A stretch of 64,000 nucleotides of DNA from Niebla homalea (GCA_019925105.1 JAHGAU010000012.1:310001-374000); one strand, 5' to 3'; shown: positions 1 to 10,466, counted from the first letter of the stretch. Translations and numbers: made by a program. Notes: generated by a model from the letters alone, not told the origin.

Positions 1-186
1 CATGTTCACAATCGATTTCAATTCCATGGCATCTCCACTCCCACCCAACCCTGAATACATAGAATTGATCTGTAAATGCTATTCCATAACTTTCATACAA
101 AAATCAATTTTAGGGGGTATTCGGAAAACTGAATGACAGGGTTGAGGGGAGTCGAAACGCCAAGCAATCCGACACGATTTCGAATA

Positions 187-425
187 GAAGAGGTGACGCT
201 CAAGCCCCCCAACCGGACAGACCAGGCAACCGGACAGTACACATAATACTGTATCGGGGTTCTAAATGCGCAAGACACTACCCCTGGAAGTGCATCCAGA
301 GCTTCGTTTTTAGCGTGCGTCTTAGGGGTTACAGCGTCATTGAATGAGGCCCACAGATAGAAGATAGCGTGCTCTATCTGTACTGTCCGGCTGCCTGGTC
401 TGTCTGGTTGGAGGGTCACCTCTTT
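187..425. mobile_element. MITE-like element with about 45-bp inverted ends
   Basis: The left end (187-239) and right end (381-425) are imperfect inverted repeats. Each begins or ends with a GAAGAGGTGAC-like tip and holds the motif CCGGACAG or a one-base variant. The element is about 239 bp and is flanked by TA on both sides (185-186 and 426-427), the target duplication expected of Tc1/mariner/pogo-type elements. It has no coding capacity. A lone copy of the tip (TAGAAGAGGTGACTCA) also occurs near 9269. The TA duplication could be chance because TA is a common dinucleotide. Confidence 0.7.
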
Positions 426-427
426 TA

Positions 428-823
428 TGCTAATTACTTGTCTCTACAGGTGGGCTCATCAGCGTGCGCGATGGGTATATAAAATAGCCTGAATGGTTGA
501 CCCGAGACCCTGAGCTTGCAAGTGAGGATATCACGGACGTCAGGTTAGATAAGTCCTGTACCTGGTAACCACCGACGAAAGCGACTCTTTTGGAAAACAA
601 GTCCATACATCATATGACACCTTCTCCACCACCTTCCACAGGAAGCCACTCCCATCGTTGGGCACTTGGAGCTCGTGGACCGAGCAAGACACGCACAGAG
701 CTCGTGCGGAACATACCTTTGGATTTTCTTTATGTATGGCTCGGGTGCAATCGACTGTCGAGACTGCTTTTGATGCCACCATGGATTCGAACCTTATAGC
801 CACCATCACCAACAATGAATTTC
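428..823. other. gene-poor stretch 3' of the SAT4-like gene
   Basis: A TATA-like run (TATATAAAAT) lies near 475, but I see no convincing reading frame downstream of it. Open frames here are shadows or carry no recognisable domain. Nothing else can be supported. Confidence 0.4.
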
Positions 824-2196
824 CTAAGCACCCTCCCACTGGCCCTCTGATCGCCCAGGACTCTCTTTGCCCCCTTTTGCCCTTGTAATGACTCTCTCTG
901 TACTGACTTTGCCCTTCAAGTTACTCTCCAGATCAAAGCCAGCGGTCGAAGACTGTGAGCCAAGATGCTGTCCCCTTTGTCCGCCAACTCCGTCGTTCAT
1001 CGAGTGCAATGAGAGAGCTGACCTAATACTGCGTATCACGCTCTCGGGCGACCAACCACACAATAAAGGGCTGATTGTCGGTAGACAGATAGCGATCATG
1101 CCAACACCAAGCTCGAGCATCCCCCAAAAGACAAACAGTGAGACGACTCCAATGTCATCTGTAGACAAAAGACCCGCAACTCGAGCGTTCCCAAGAACTG
1201 ACCACATTAGCATTGACGAGAAGAGCTCATTCAGTACTTTGAGAAACGTACATGACGGTGCGTCGACCTCGATGAAAAGAACCATTCTTGTGATCCCACA
1301 GGCAATTGCACTGTGCATCATGTCAACGAATTTTTTTGCAAGCAGTTGGTATTCCAGAGACTTACAGCGCTCCAATGAGTATAGCACCACAGACAGAGAA
1401 TTTTCGACTTAAGGCCATCTGTAGACGGAATATCTACACAATGTGTGAGAAATGTTTCATCATTTCTCGGTCTATCACGTACAAGGGGAATTGGTATAAT
1501 GATCAGAACAAGATCGACTGCAACGTCTGTAACTGTGTAAGTGAGTAGCAAACGGAACGTGTCAACACACTGCTCCTTCAGAACCCCAAGAGAAGCCCAA
1601 TTGGCCTCGAAATATGTGCCGCAAGCCGCTGCAATGGCAATGCAGAATGCTACAGTCCACAATATAATGACGCTGATGACGATCCGACTAGCGATGTCAA
1701 ATGAGCGCCCACAAAATATACGGCGATAGAAGAAGCAGATGGACAGCTTCAGAAGTCCAAGAGCTGGAGGATGTATTAAATCAAAGGCAGTTTGCAGCTA
1801 GTATGCGAGTCATCATTAGAATGTTTTTCTGTAAAAGCCCATTGGACGTCTACTTACTTTTCCAAGGATCCTGACCGAGGGCTCGTCATCATTCAGAAAT
1901 TCGACGATGGTGACATCCGTTGGCGAGTGCCATCCAAAGGAGTGAGTTGCTGCTCCAGCGACCAGTAGACCACCCTCCGCCCACAAGAGAGCCTACGCGA
2001 CACATAATCAATACTACAAGCCACATACAGAGGCGAAAACCAATTGTACCAAAGCCGGCAGACACAGCCAATCATCAGCACGTAATCCGATCTTCCTCGC
2101 CCGTCTAGTCCTGAAGCGCAAGGCTACAGCGATAGCTCCAAGAATTGGAAATAGGATTCCGCAAGCAGTGACGCTTGTAGGGTTAATATAAGTCAT
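824..2196 (-). CDS. SAT4-type (fungal rhodopsin-like) integral membrane protein
   Basis: Six exons join without a stop: 2196-2029, 1992-1858, 1797-1483, 1418-1366, 1310-1252 and 1158-824, giving about 354 residues. The order of family landmarks is complete. They are an N-terminal membrane segment followed by FRTRRARKIGLRADDW, the extracellular loop before LQTAFDLIHPP, KLSICFFYRRIF, WTVAFCIAIAA, then TDVAVDLVLIIIPIPL, SRKFSVCGAILIGAL and an ELGVGMIAICLP final helix. This is the PF20684 (SAT4 family) layout of seven helices, whose members have unknown ligands and are common beside biosynthetic and plant-associated genes. The first intron would be only 36 nt (1993-2028), which is unusually small, but removing it is what restores the frame. 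The upstream sequence is open in frame for a short way, so the true start could lie slightly further 5'. It points away from the neighbouring O-methyltransferase. Confidence 0.75.
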
Positions 2197-3148
2197 TCCG
2201 CGCGGGTTTCCAAAGTAAAGAGCTCTGTCAGAATGAGATGAATCACGGGCGAGAATTGTGGATGATGAAAGCTCTCACGAGACTGTTTCTTGTGTGAGTA
2301 AAATATCCCCTGTAAAAATTCACCACTTGAGCTCTCGTTCCTTATACGAATTCATCACGGATTCACGAATGCATTGTCCTTCACACGCTTGGGACCGAAT
2401 GTCCGCCTACATTTAGGAGACGAAGTAACTTAATTGCTGATAAGGGGGTAGATTGTCGAGATTTTCAGCAAATAAGCCGTCCACGGTCCGCCAGCTTATC
2501 ACAACAAGCTAATAGCTACGTTACACTGCGGAACTCTGTCATTAGGAACGGGCCGACGATCTATCCAATTCCTAAGGCTTGCATGAATGTCCTTATCATG
2601 GAAAGTCGATGCCACATTGCCACTGCTCGGTATTATTCGGGCTGCAATGCAACGTTACACCATGCACATACGAAAAACAAACATGCTCTTGAGGTATGCC
2701 CCAGTCCTTATCAAAGAGACAACCTATCATTAAACGTCAGGCATGAGTATTAATAGGTGGTCAGTAATCGTTCGAGGCATATCATTGGAAGGCTTGTTCT
2801 GCCTGTCGCAAAAACTTGACCGCCAAAAATTCAAGATGCTCAAAGTCCTTCACTGCCTGAGAGCGGTGAGCGGTAATCTTTTGGGGTAATGGGCCGACTA
2901 GCCGTGATCACAAATCAGCCGTCTCGTTTGAGGTTTAGCGTGGGCTGTACCCACCTCGGGCAGGCCTCGAAGGTCGTATCTCCATACTTATCTTTTCGAG
3001 CACCTCTTAATGCTTCACATTGCTTTGAGGTCACCCCGATATTGCTACTCATATCAGATCCCAGTCTTAATCATCCAACGTTTGAACAAACGTTTACCCA
3101 AGGCCAGACTTGAGACCGTTTGGAACACCTTTCGCGATTGCAGTACCA
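2197..3148. promoter_or_regulatory. divergent intergenic region between SAT4-like and O-methyltransferase genes
   Basis: About 950 bp separate two genes transcribed away from each other, so it must contain both promoters. I see no coding frame, no clear TATA box for either gene and no repeat. Shared control of the two genes is possible but is inferred only from the arrangement. Confidence 0.4.
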
Positions 3149-4827
3149 ATGGCGAACACCTCCCGAATTTTAGAGCTTGCTACACAAATAATGACGGACA
3201 CAACCACAGTGAATAATCATCTGCATGCGACTGGTCGCTCGCAACCCTCTTTTGACGTCGACGGCCCTACCAATCTTACGTTCGAGTCGGTAGAACCAGA
3301 GAAGGCGCGTATGAAATGCATTGAAGCCTCCATGGAGCTGCAAGATCTTTTGCAAGGCCCCATAGCATGTTTGAGACCTTCGGTAAACAGCCACTCTGCA
3401 AATATCAAGTTGCAGCCGGAAGAATTAGCTCAGAACAACTGACGCGATTTCCATGACACGTTTACAAGATCAATGCGACCAGCCTTGAAGCCGTCTATCG
3501 ATATAATATCCCTAGTAAAGTTCCTCTTGACGGCACAGAAATATCATTCCAAAGCCTTGCCGATCAATGTGACATGTACGAGCCAGATCTCCGACGAATT
3601 CTTCGCTACGCAATACTCTACCATCGAGTATTTCAAGAGTCCCGTGCAGGCTTCGTACGCCACTCGAGTGCATCACAGCTCTTGGTCAAGGATCCGGCGA
3701 TGTTTGATACGCTGGGCATGATGTTTGACGAGAGTTGGCAAGCTTTCGCCCGTGTTCGTCACTAACCCTTTACGCTGTCGGTCTTTATAGTATCTACATC
3801 TCCCTGTTTCGCACGTGCTGACGTAACTTCTCATCCTATAGACATGCGACGCCATGATGATGTACAAAAGCCAGGAGCCACATTTGACCGTACATACTAC
3901 TCCTTGCTCGCTATGAACCTCTGCTCACACCATCGTTGCTGTCGTACCTTGTCTTGCCACTCCTCGCCTATGACTTTGTCAACACGCTAATTCTTACTGC
4001 CGATTCCAGGGTTACTCTCTTGCCCATCCTACCTGCACAACCCCTTGGTCCCGCTATGCCGCGCATCCCGCTCTCCAAAAACGATTTGCCTCTGCCATGA
4101 CATCCCTGACTTCCAACCCCGGCCAATCACCAGAATATCTGGTCAATGGCTATCCATGGAGTTCTCTACCAGCTGGGAGCACAGTGATTGACATGGGGGG
4201 ATCAGAGGGGCACGTTAGCTTGGCGATTGCAAAGGCCCACAAACATCTCGAATTCATCGTCCAAGATCTTCCCGATGTGGTGGCCAGTGCGCAACAATCC
4301 TGGGAAGAGGAAGATATTGCTCAAGAAGTGAAAGGACGGATCCGTTTCGTGGCGCAGGACTTCCTAGAGGAGCAGATGGTAAAAGGAGAGGTATTCTTAC
4401 TTAGGTGGGTGTGTCATGATTGGCCGGACGGGTTCGTTGTCAGGATTCTCAGAAATTTAAGAAGTGTATTGAAGGACGGAAATGTGGTTGTGATCAACGA
4501 TCAGATTCTGCCCGGGTGGAGGGAAATGACCAATAGTGTGATTGAGCGACAGATGAGGTTCGTATTGTGGTATTTTGATCTTCGCCTTCTCTTATTGCTA
4601 GCATATATGGCTATCTGGATGTGGGCAGTAGAATCTACCTCTCACTGGCTGACCTTTTGGGTAGGACTCTTGATATGTGTATGCTGAGCTTCTTCAATTC
4701 GCGTGAAAGGGAGAAGGCTGATTGGGAAAACTTGTTCCGCGAGGCGGACGAGAGATTTGCAAATGTCAGAATATGGACACCAGAAGGGTCGTCATTTGCG
4801 ATAATTGAGGCTACTTGGAGACCCTAG
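3149..4827 (+). CDS. SAM-dependent O-methyltransferase (PF00891 type)
   Basis: Exons 3149-3382, 3469-3753, 3842-3889, 4010-4557 and 4665-4827 join in frame to about 425 residues. The N-terminal half has the winged-helix fold of this family (SLADQCDMYEPDLRRILRYA). The C-terminal half has SAM motif I (VIDMGGSEGHVSLAIAK), the acidic loop (VQDLPDVV), the catalytic histidine motif (RWVCHDWPDGF) and the late LSFFNSRERE helix. This is the fungal natural-product type related to sterigmatocystin/aflatoxin O-methyltransferases, which methylate a phenolic hydroxyl; the substrate here cannot be read from sequence. The start is the second in-frame ATG; an ATG at 3110 would add 13 residues. The gene sits between a SAT4-like gene and a UstYa gene, which suggests a tailoring role in a small cluster. 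Confidence 0.85.
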
Positions 4828-5080
4828 TGGATTTTGCATGTCACTGTGATAGAGCGAGCCTGACCAGGCGAAGCAGAAGACGAAGTTCACATGGGAAAAA
4901 GCGAATCTTGGAAAATCACTGTATACAAGTACGGCCTTGAAGAGACGCCTCCATTAAATCCCGTAGTGTCTTCTCTATGTTATCTGCCGATCACTGAACC
5001 CACAATCCCCCTAATATCTCTGAATGCAACAGCTCAAGAACATCATTCCTGCTTCACCATCCTCTCATTCAGCAAAACCC

Positions 5081-5314
5081 TCAGTATGTGTCAGAGGGAC
5101 ATAGCAATTCAACATCTTCAGGACGAGTAACGCGATTTCTCTCGCCAAGATCGTCAACTACGGTATTAATATCAGCACTATCTGTCTAGAGGTCCGAGGA
5201 CTAAGAATGAGGGGACAAACCGCAGTTTTCATTAGAGCGCGGCATAATGATTGGCGTCGAAGCTGCCAAGGTGGCAAAGATGAGGGTGAAGGTGGCGAAG
5301 GAGAAGTACATCAT
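5081..5314 (-). CDS. small secreted protein, 64 residues, two exons
   Basis: Exon 1 (5314-5221) encodes MMYFSFATFTLIFATLAAS, a clean signal peptide, followed by TPIIMPRSNENC. A 39-nt GT-AG intron (5220-5182) leads to exon 2 (5181-5081), which reads ADINTVVDDLGERNR and ends in ELLCPSDTY and a TGA stop. The mature peptide would be about 45 residues with two cysteines, mostly acidic, ending in tyrosine. No domain is recognised. It lies between the O-methyltransferase and UstYa genes, where a ribosomally made precursor peptide would be expected in a dikaritin-type cluster. However, it lacks the repeated cores and Lys-Arg sites typical of those precursors, so a secreted effector-like peptide is equally possible. 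The intron is at the short end for fungi. The start is chosen because two ATGs open the signal peptide. Confidence 0.5.
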
Positions 5315-5327
5315 TGGAGGCCGGTCT

Positions 5328-5356
5328 TGTTTAAGGTTGTTTAAGGATGTTTAAGG
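5328..5356 (-). promoter_or_regulatory. three TGTTTAAGG repeats spaced 10 bp
   Basis: TGTTTAAGG occurs at 5328, 5338 and 5348, exactly one helical turn apart, 14-42 bp upstream of the start of the small secreted protein gene (that is, in its leader or core promoter). Helically phased copies are typical of binding-site arrays. Slippage of a 10-bp unit would look the same. Confidence 0.4.
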
Positions 5357-5821
5357 AGAATGTTACTTTTGGGGGACTGAGGAGTACTGAGCTGATGGAG
5401 GCGAGATATTGGAAGCTTCGTTGATTCCGAGGGCGGAACAAGACATCTTTAAGGAAATCTCTGTCAACGCCTTTCGCGGTGAAGTGTCCCCGCCATCAAC
5501 GCCGACGTAGTTTTGTTGAAAAGCGTCTGCACCGCATAAACGTAAGTAGGTGGAGACGGCGAAGTGACTGCATGGATGTACTGTTTGCGATTGGCAAGAC
5601 ACAGACTTCCGCAAATGCTTTCCTCCCTCTTGCCTACTTGACACGTCATATTGAAGTAACACCGATCAAGCGTGGAGATGGAAAAGCCCACACGTACATG
5701 CAGGCGTAGAGGCGATATATCACTCTGCATGATGCATCAAGGTCCGAGACTGCTGCAGACGAGACATTTTGGTCCAATAGATTCGCCCCACCTGGAGATG
5801 TTCCATTGAGACGGTGACTTG

Positions 5822-6097
5822 AAGGATGACACGAAAAGTCCTGGACAACGCTAGAATCTTTATCTTTGTATTTAAAAAATTTAACAGCATTCTTTTTTGC
5901 TCCTTAGGGAGTACTCTCCTACAGTTATCCTTATAGCTACTGGTATGTAAAGGCTTAAACGTGGCTTTAAGGTTCATCCGCTAGGGAGGCGCGGCTGGAA
6001 TTATATGTAATTTACTTAATACAATAAGATTACAGCCCAGGCTAGATAACGGTAGCTGCAGATTTTAGCGTTGTCCAGGACTTTTCCTGCCATCCTC
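5822..6097. mobile_element. inverted-repeat element of about 276 bp (MITE-like)
   Basis: The left arm (5822-5857) and right arm (6061-6097) are inverted repeats sharing the uninterrupted core GAAAAGTCCTGGACAACGCT (20 bp). The internal part is AT-rich with no reading frame. No target duplication is obvious. It lies in the gap between the small secreted protein and the UstYa gene and is unrelated in sequence to the elements at 187 and 10541. Confidence 0.6.
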
Positions 6098-6535
6098 CGT
6101 AGGTCATAAGGCACAGAAGGGAAGCAGTGAGCTGAATGCAGTAATCATGACCGAAAGGAGCGTACGGGTGGGGCATGCTTGCTATTCGTTCGCTGTCATC
6201 GAAACATAATTCTATTGTGTGCCGGAGTGGTAGTCTACATCGGGATCTTCGCCCCGGAGGTGTTGCTGCCTCTTGACACTCTCATGCATTTCGAACCTGC
6301 AGGCAGCTTGTGTTTGCGAGCTTCACGCATGAGCTCGTATCATCTGCGGAGAAAACCACCATAGCTCGTTGAATCCTTTTAATGGACTGGCGTGAAGACT
6401 TCTATTATCCGCAGATTTCTTGTCATCATCCTACCTCTTTGTGAGTTTTCGGTTTCCACTGCTGCTGTTTCTGAGCTCAGCAACCTCTATCTGGCGGGTG
6501 CGCTATCTTTGTTTTACCAGTATTTGTTTTGGAAA

Positions 6536-7494
6536 ATGGAAAAAGCATATGTTGCTCTCTGCCCAGACCCGGAATCCGCTCACCTACAGGAGACAATCAC
6601 TCAGCAGAAATCAACCAGACTGGACAGATTCAGGCTCTACTGGCCTCTGTGTGTGGCGTTCCTTATCTGCACCAATGTTTTTACTTTTGTGACCAAATCT
6701 CCTACAGTCAATAATGATCGCCAGATCCCTGAGTCGTACGGTGTGTTCAGGATCCCATCGAACATTATCGCTATGAAATTCTGATACTAGCTGTCATAGC
6801 ACATGTCAAGTCTCTTCCAGAGATGTATACCCCGTTCCATTGGTGGACTATTTATGGCAGCCACAATCACACAAATACCGATCAGCTTTGGGATGCGATC
6901 AAGCCCTCACATGGATTCGTTGCACTAGATAGACAAGCCGCGATGAGTCAGAGACTTCCAGTCTCGATGTACCTGCCGAGCGATGAATCGAAAGGCGTGT
7001 ATCTTCTGGAAGCTTATCATCAATTGCATTGCTTGGTACGCATGGAGCCTGGAACTTTTACATAACAGCATATTAGCTGGGGAAAACGCTAATGCAACCT
7101 CCAGAAGACGATCAGGGAGGCACTTAAAAAGGCCACTGAAAATGGACAACATGAGCTCCCGCCGAGCCACGCGGAGCATTGTTTCGGTGCCTTGCGGCAA
7201 GTAAGTCTATTCATCTGTGTTCTGCTTATTCTACTCGCAGCGCTGATGTGCGGACTCGCCTAGTCAATAATGTGCCATGCGGACAATTTGCCTCTTTATA
7301 CGTTTGGGGACAACACCGCTGGAGATGGCCAATTGCATCAATGCCGCAGCTGGGATGCATTAAAGGAATTTGCAACACAAAACACCGCTTGCTATCGAGA
7401 TACAGATGGTGATGTTCTATTGGGAGAGCATTTTGGTTACTGCGATGACGGCGATGATGGCTTGATTTGGCCGAACGATGGTCTGGAATACTAA
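6536..7494 (+). CDS. UstYa-family (DUF3328) oxidase-like protein
   Basis: Exons 6536-6740, 6821-7035, 7105-7200 and 7264-7494 join to 248 residues. A short cytoplasmic start (MEKAYVALCPDPESAH) is followed by one membrane helix (YWPLCVAFLICTNVFTFVTK). The lumenal part carries both hallmark HxxHC motifs: EAYHQLHCL and, after an intron, SHAEHCFGALRQ leading into SIMCHADNLPL. The C-terminus includes CRSWDALKEFA. UstYa proteins are copper-dependent oxidases that cyclise or modify ribosomal peptides (ustiloxin, asperipin) and some non-ribosomal products (cyclochlorotine). The length and motif spacing are normal, and nothing looks broken. Together with the adjacent O-methyltransferase it is the strongest pointer to a biosynthetic locus here. 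All splice sites are GT-AG with consistent phase. Confidence 0.88.
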
Positions 7495-8254
7495 AATGGA
7501 GGACCTTTTGGAGGAACTGAGAGACTGTTATCCCACGTCATCAACCAAGTTCAGTCCGATCGACAGAGCTGGAAGAAGCTTGAGTAATCAAATGTATGGC
7601 CGTCTTGGATAGGTCAAATGTATCTTGGTTGTGCCAAAGAGGTCAAAGGAACGATGCATGCCCTGGATTGCTAAAGTCTATCAATAATCGAAGTTATTTT
7701 GGATACGGGCCACTGGTACTTGGTGATCCACGTTGAGCAAAGAATGAGATTGGGATTATAGCATCAATGTCATGTAACCTGGAAATAACTCCGCACTTCC
7801 ATCTTACAAATAGACTTGTTGAGGGCTGTGGGATATCTGTCAGCGCGATTTGATTAGCCTTGTATCAAAGGTTGCTGGAAACTTCGTGACTTGGCATAGA
7901 TATATTATTGCATCGTCGAAACATGTCTATGGAATACATGAGGACCTTGAATTCGGCACCTCTGCCGCTTCTCGGTCCTGCAGTCCATTGTTGACATTTC
8001 TTGGTGTCCGTGTACCAGTCACAACGCTGATACTGGTAAGGATACAGATGACATGCATCAGCTCTTTAGCACTAGCCGAAAGGTACGTTTTGTGCAAAAG
8101 CTAGCGGGTCGTTGATATTCGCATACTCTGACATCATAAAGCAAGCCGCCGTTGAGCATGTATCCATGTAGAATCAACGACGTAGGTTGAGCGAGAGGTA
8201 CCGTGTGCCATCGGCGAGATCCTCACATTGTGTGATGGGAACCGCAATAGGTGA
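7495..8254. other. gene-poor stretch after the UstYa gene
   Basis: I find no supported gene. The last part (about 7990-8200) is a decayed copy of a segment that recurs near 9345-9520, described separately. Confidence 0.4.
7990..8200 (+). repeat. degenerate duplicated segment, copy 1
   Basis: This stretch aligns loosely with 9345-9520. Both contain an AG-rich exon-end-like stretch followed by GGTACNNTTTGTGC (the splice donor context), then roughly 100 bp, then a perfect AATCAACGACGT block. The layout looks like two decayed paralogues of one intron-containing gene. No protein family is recognised in this copy. Confidence 0.4.
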
Positions 8255-8703
8255 CCTGATTTTCAATTTGCCGGAACAGCCTTCCCAAAAAGGGGTGAGC
8301 TGCAACAAACGCGCGAGTGTGAAGATCTGAACATACTAGAGAGATTTCTGGCCCAAGCGAAAGCTAACGTCGACTTGGAAACGATCATACAGCAGTCAGA
8401 TCCACTTCATAGAGAGCTATATGTTTCACTTGGTTCTGAACAGCTCAGAGGTAATACACTGTTTATATTGGAACACTACTCCATGGGCCTTGGACCAAAG
8501 ATTGCTCAGAGAGCGATGGGATTTGGATCGTCCCTTCTTCGGGGATACCAATCATCATTCGTCCTCTCGAGAGCGGCGCTTCAGACGAAAGACATCCTAG
8601 TGGCCTGCATCAACTGATGGATCGTCGCTCCGTCAATGGTACTATGGATAGGGAGGCGGCAGAGAAATTGGGCCAACGGCTTGAGATGGTCCAGAGTGCG
8701 TGA
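8255..8703 (+). pseudogene. 3' exons of a HET-like (heterokaryon incompatibility) gene, 5' part missing
   Basis: An open stretch (8255-8450) ending GSEQLR is joined across a 59-nt GT-AG intron (8451-8509) to ESDGIWIVPSSGIPIIIRPL and then RRSVNGTMDREAAEKLG, with a stop at 8701-8703. The pattern of Asp-Gly-Ile-Trp, then Pro-Ile-Ile-Ile-Arg-Pro, then Val-Asn-Gly-x-Met-Asp-x-Glu-Ala matches the C-terminal part of many HET-domain proteins. That part usually reads G-D-x-I, P-x-x-L-R, then V-x-G-x-M-D-G-E-A. There is no ATG in the first exon and no HET domain upstream to 7495, so this appears to be a truncated relic. The family call rests on motif memory, not on a search. Confidence 0.45.
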
Positions 8704-10112
8704 GGGCTGACTCTCTGCTTGAAAACCTGATGTACGTACGCTATGACTGCATCATATCTTGAGCGTCATTATAGGATCTTCTAAGCAGTACAATACTCCA
8801 GACTCTGTAGCGTCACCTCACCATCACATGCTTCTCAGCCAAAAATAGACAAAGTAACCGGACTTGGATAGAGCACCCAACCACCGAGCACTCTCAGCAC
8901 ACGCCGATAAGCTACTCGAGGGGACGAATTAAGACAGCTTCAGTCGATAATAGCCCTCAAGAATTATCCGGATGGAGCTGATAGACCAAAGTATCAAGTT
9001 CGTACTAAAGGCGTCGTCTCAAGCAGCTGGCTCTCGATGGATGCCCAGCCCGTCATACACTCTAAAAGAGAGAAAGCCTCTGCTCTGCGCATTGCGCCCG
9101 AAGGGGACTCTTTGTGCCTGCTCGACTTGACTAGATAACAGGGACTCAGTAATGAGTATAACTTCGATCATCCCTCAGTATAGCCTTTATGCCGACACAC
9201 TCTGCAAGGGTAGACAAGTGGTGGATATGCCTTGGTTACGATTTTTTCTCAAACGAGACCAGGTTAGAAGAGGTGACTCAGACGTTCTTCCGAGTCGTAG
9301 GTCCCTATCTGCTGCTATACACCTTTCCATCAGTCAAAGCGCATGACCTCGTCTTCTCCATCACAGTCACGATAACACTCACCAGCTCTCCAGGAACAGC
9401 TGAGAGGTACAGTTTGTGCGGAACGCAGGTTTCTGACATCCGTATGCTGCTGCATTACAGCGCGAGCTGCCGCTAGGCACATATTACATCCGTGCAGAAT
9501 CAACGACGTGTACTTCGAAGCATACAGTATCGGGCCTGGTAGATCCATAACGAGGGTCAATTAATGAAGGTGATCCTCTAGTCATTGTTACTTGGCTTAC
9601 ACCTCCCACCTCCTCATTTACTGCACAGGATCGCAAATCTATATGTCATATCCAACCTGACATCGCCACTTCCGCAAGAGATGTCAGGCCAAGGAGAAAC
9701 GCCTTGGGCCAAAACAATCATCCATTGCCACCGCAGGAGCCGGGTTCAACGGGACCCGACGCCCACTCTGATCCCGCGCGGTGTAAATAAAGACTCGATA
9801 CGTGTAAGATGCATAGCAAGTGACTGAGTATGCAACGTATGTGCATTGTGTATGATCTATGTGGTGGTCTATCAGGTAAACAGTTGGGTGTTCTGGTATG
9901 TACGGTCATGTGATGATATCTACATGCATCATAAGGGTGTCTTGGCTCCATAACACTCCTTGCCCGCACTGACAATACGGATCCCCGTAGTTGTGGATGT
10001 GGGACAGGGTGATTGTGCTGATCGCTCCTGTCGTCTTATGTTCGTGGCTTTGGCGGATGAACCATTGCAGAGATAGGTGTTGGTGGCAAGGGAGTAGTAC
10101 TTGCTCTGTCGC
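8704..10112. other. gene-poor stretch with decayed sequence
   Basis: Apart from the duplicated segment at 9345-9520 and a single TAGAAGAGGTGACTCA tip near 9269 (matching the end of the 187-425 element), I see no supported gene. Short open frames are scattered on both strands without recognisable motifs. Confidence 0.4.
9345..9520 (+). repeat. degenerate duplicated segment, copy 2
   Basis: This is the partner of 7990-8200. It contains GGAACAGCTGAGAGGTAC, closely resembling the exon end of the HET-like relic (GAACAGCTCAGAGGTA at 8438-8453), and then the shared AATCAACGACGT block. It is probably a further decayed paralogue of the same local gene family. Confidence 0.4.
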
Positions 10113-10466
10113 ATGCTCATTAATCGAGCGTCTCCCGTGCTAGCACTTCAATTCATTGGAAAAGGCTTTCTTCTCATTGCTTCCCAGATCAACAGCCCTG
10201 GAACTTGGCTCATGCATTGCCATATTGCCCGGTAAGTCTGCCCACAATTATGAGAATCTCGTGTTCGATCTCCTTTCGACTGTCTATGCAGGCATGCAAA
10301 TGCTGATCTCGTGCTACAATTTGTTGAGGAGCAGAAGGAGATTGTACCACTGATGAAGAAGGCGAACATGTTTGGCCAATACTTCGAAACATGCGCAGGT
10401 TGGGGAGCTTATTACAGGGTCTTCAACGAGAAATTCAACCTGATTATAGAAGACTCTGGGATCTAG
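10113..10466 (+). pseudogene. orphan laccase/multicopper oxidase C-terminal fragment
   Basis: An open frame reads KGFLLIASQINSPGTW then LMHCHIAR. A 60-nt GT-AG intron (10232-10291) follows, then HANADLVLQFVEEQ and a tail ending LIIEDSGI before the stop. NSPGTWLMHCHIA is the type-1/type-3 copper site of fungal laccases (normally NPGAWLMHCHIAWH). The residue after HCHIA, normally Trp, is Arg here, while the following His is kept. The first two cupredoxin domains and the HPxHLHGH motif are absent from the DNA upstream. It is therefore a truncated copy left behind in this gene graveyard, immediately beside a fold-back element. Confidence 0.7.

Noticed and set aside
740..800. Possible tRNA on the minus strand from a GGTTCGAATCC box
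   Set aside because: The bases flanking the would-be T loop do not pair, and no A box or acceptor stem fits.
8375..8617. Frame ending VACIN as an 80-residue protein
   Set aside because: It uses a non-ATG start and reads through a 59-nt intron; splicing gives the more sensible HET-like ending.
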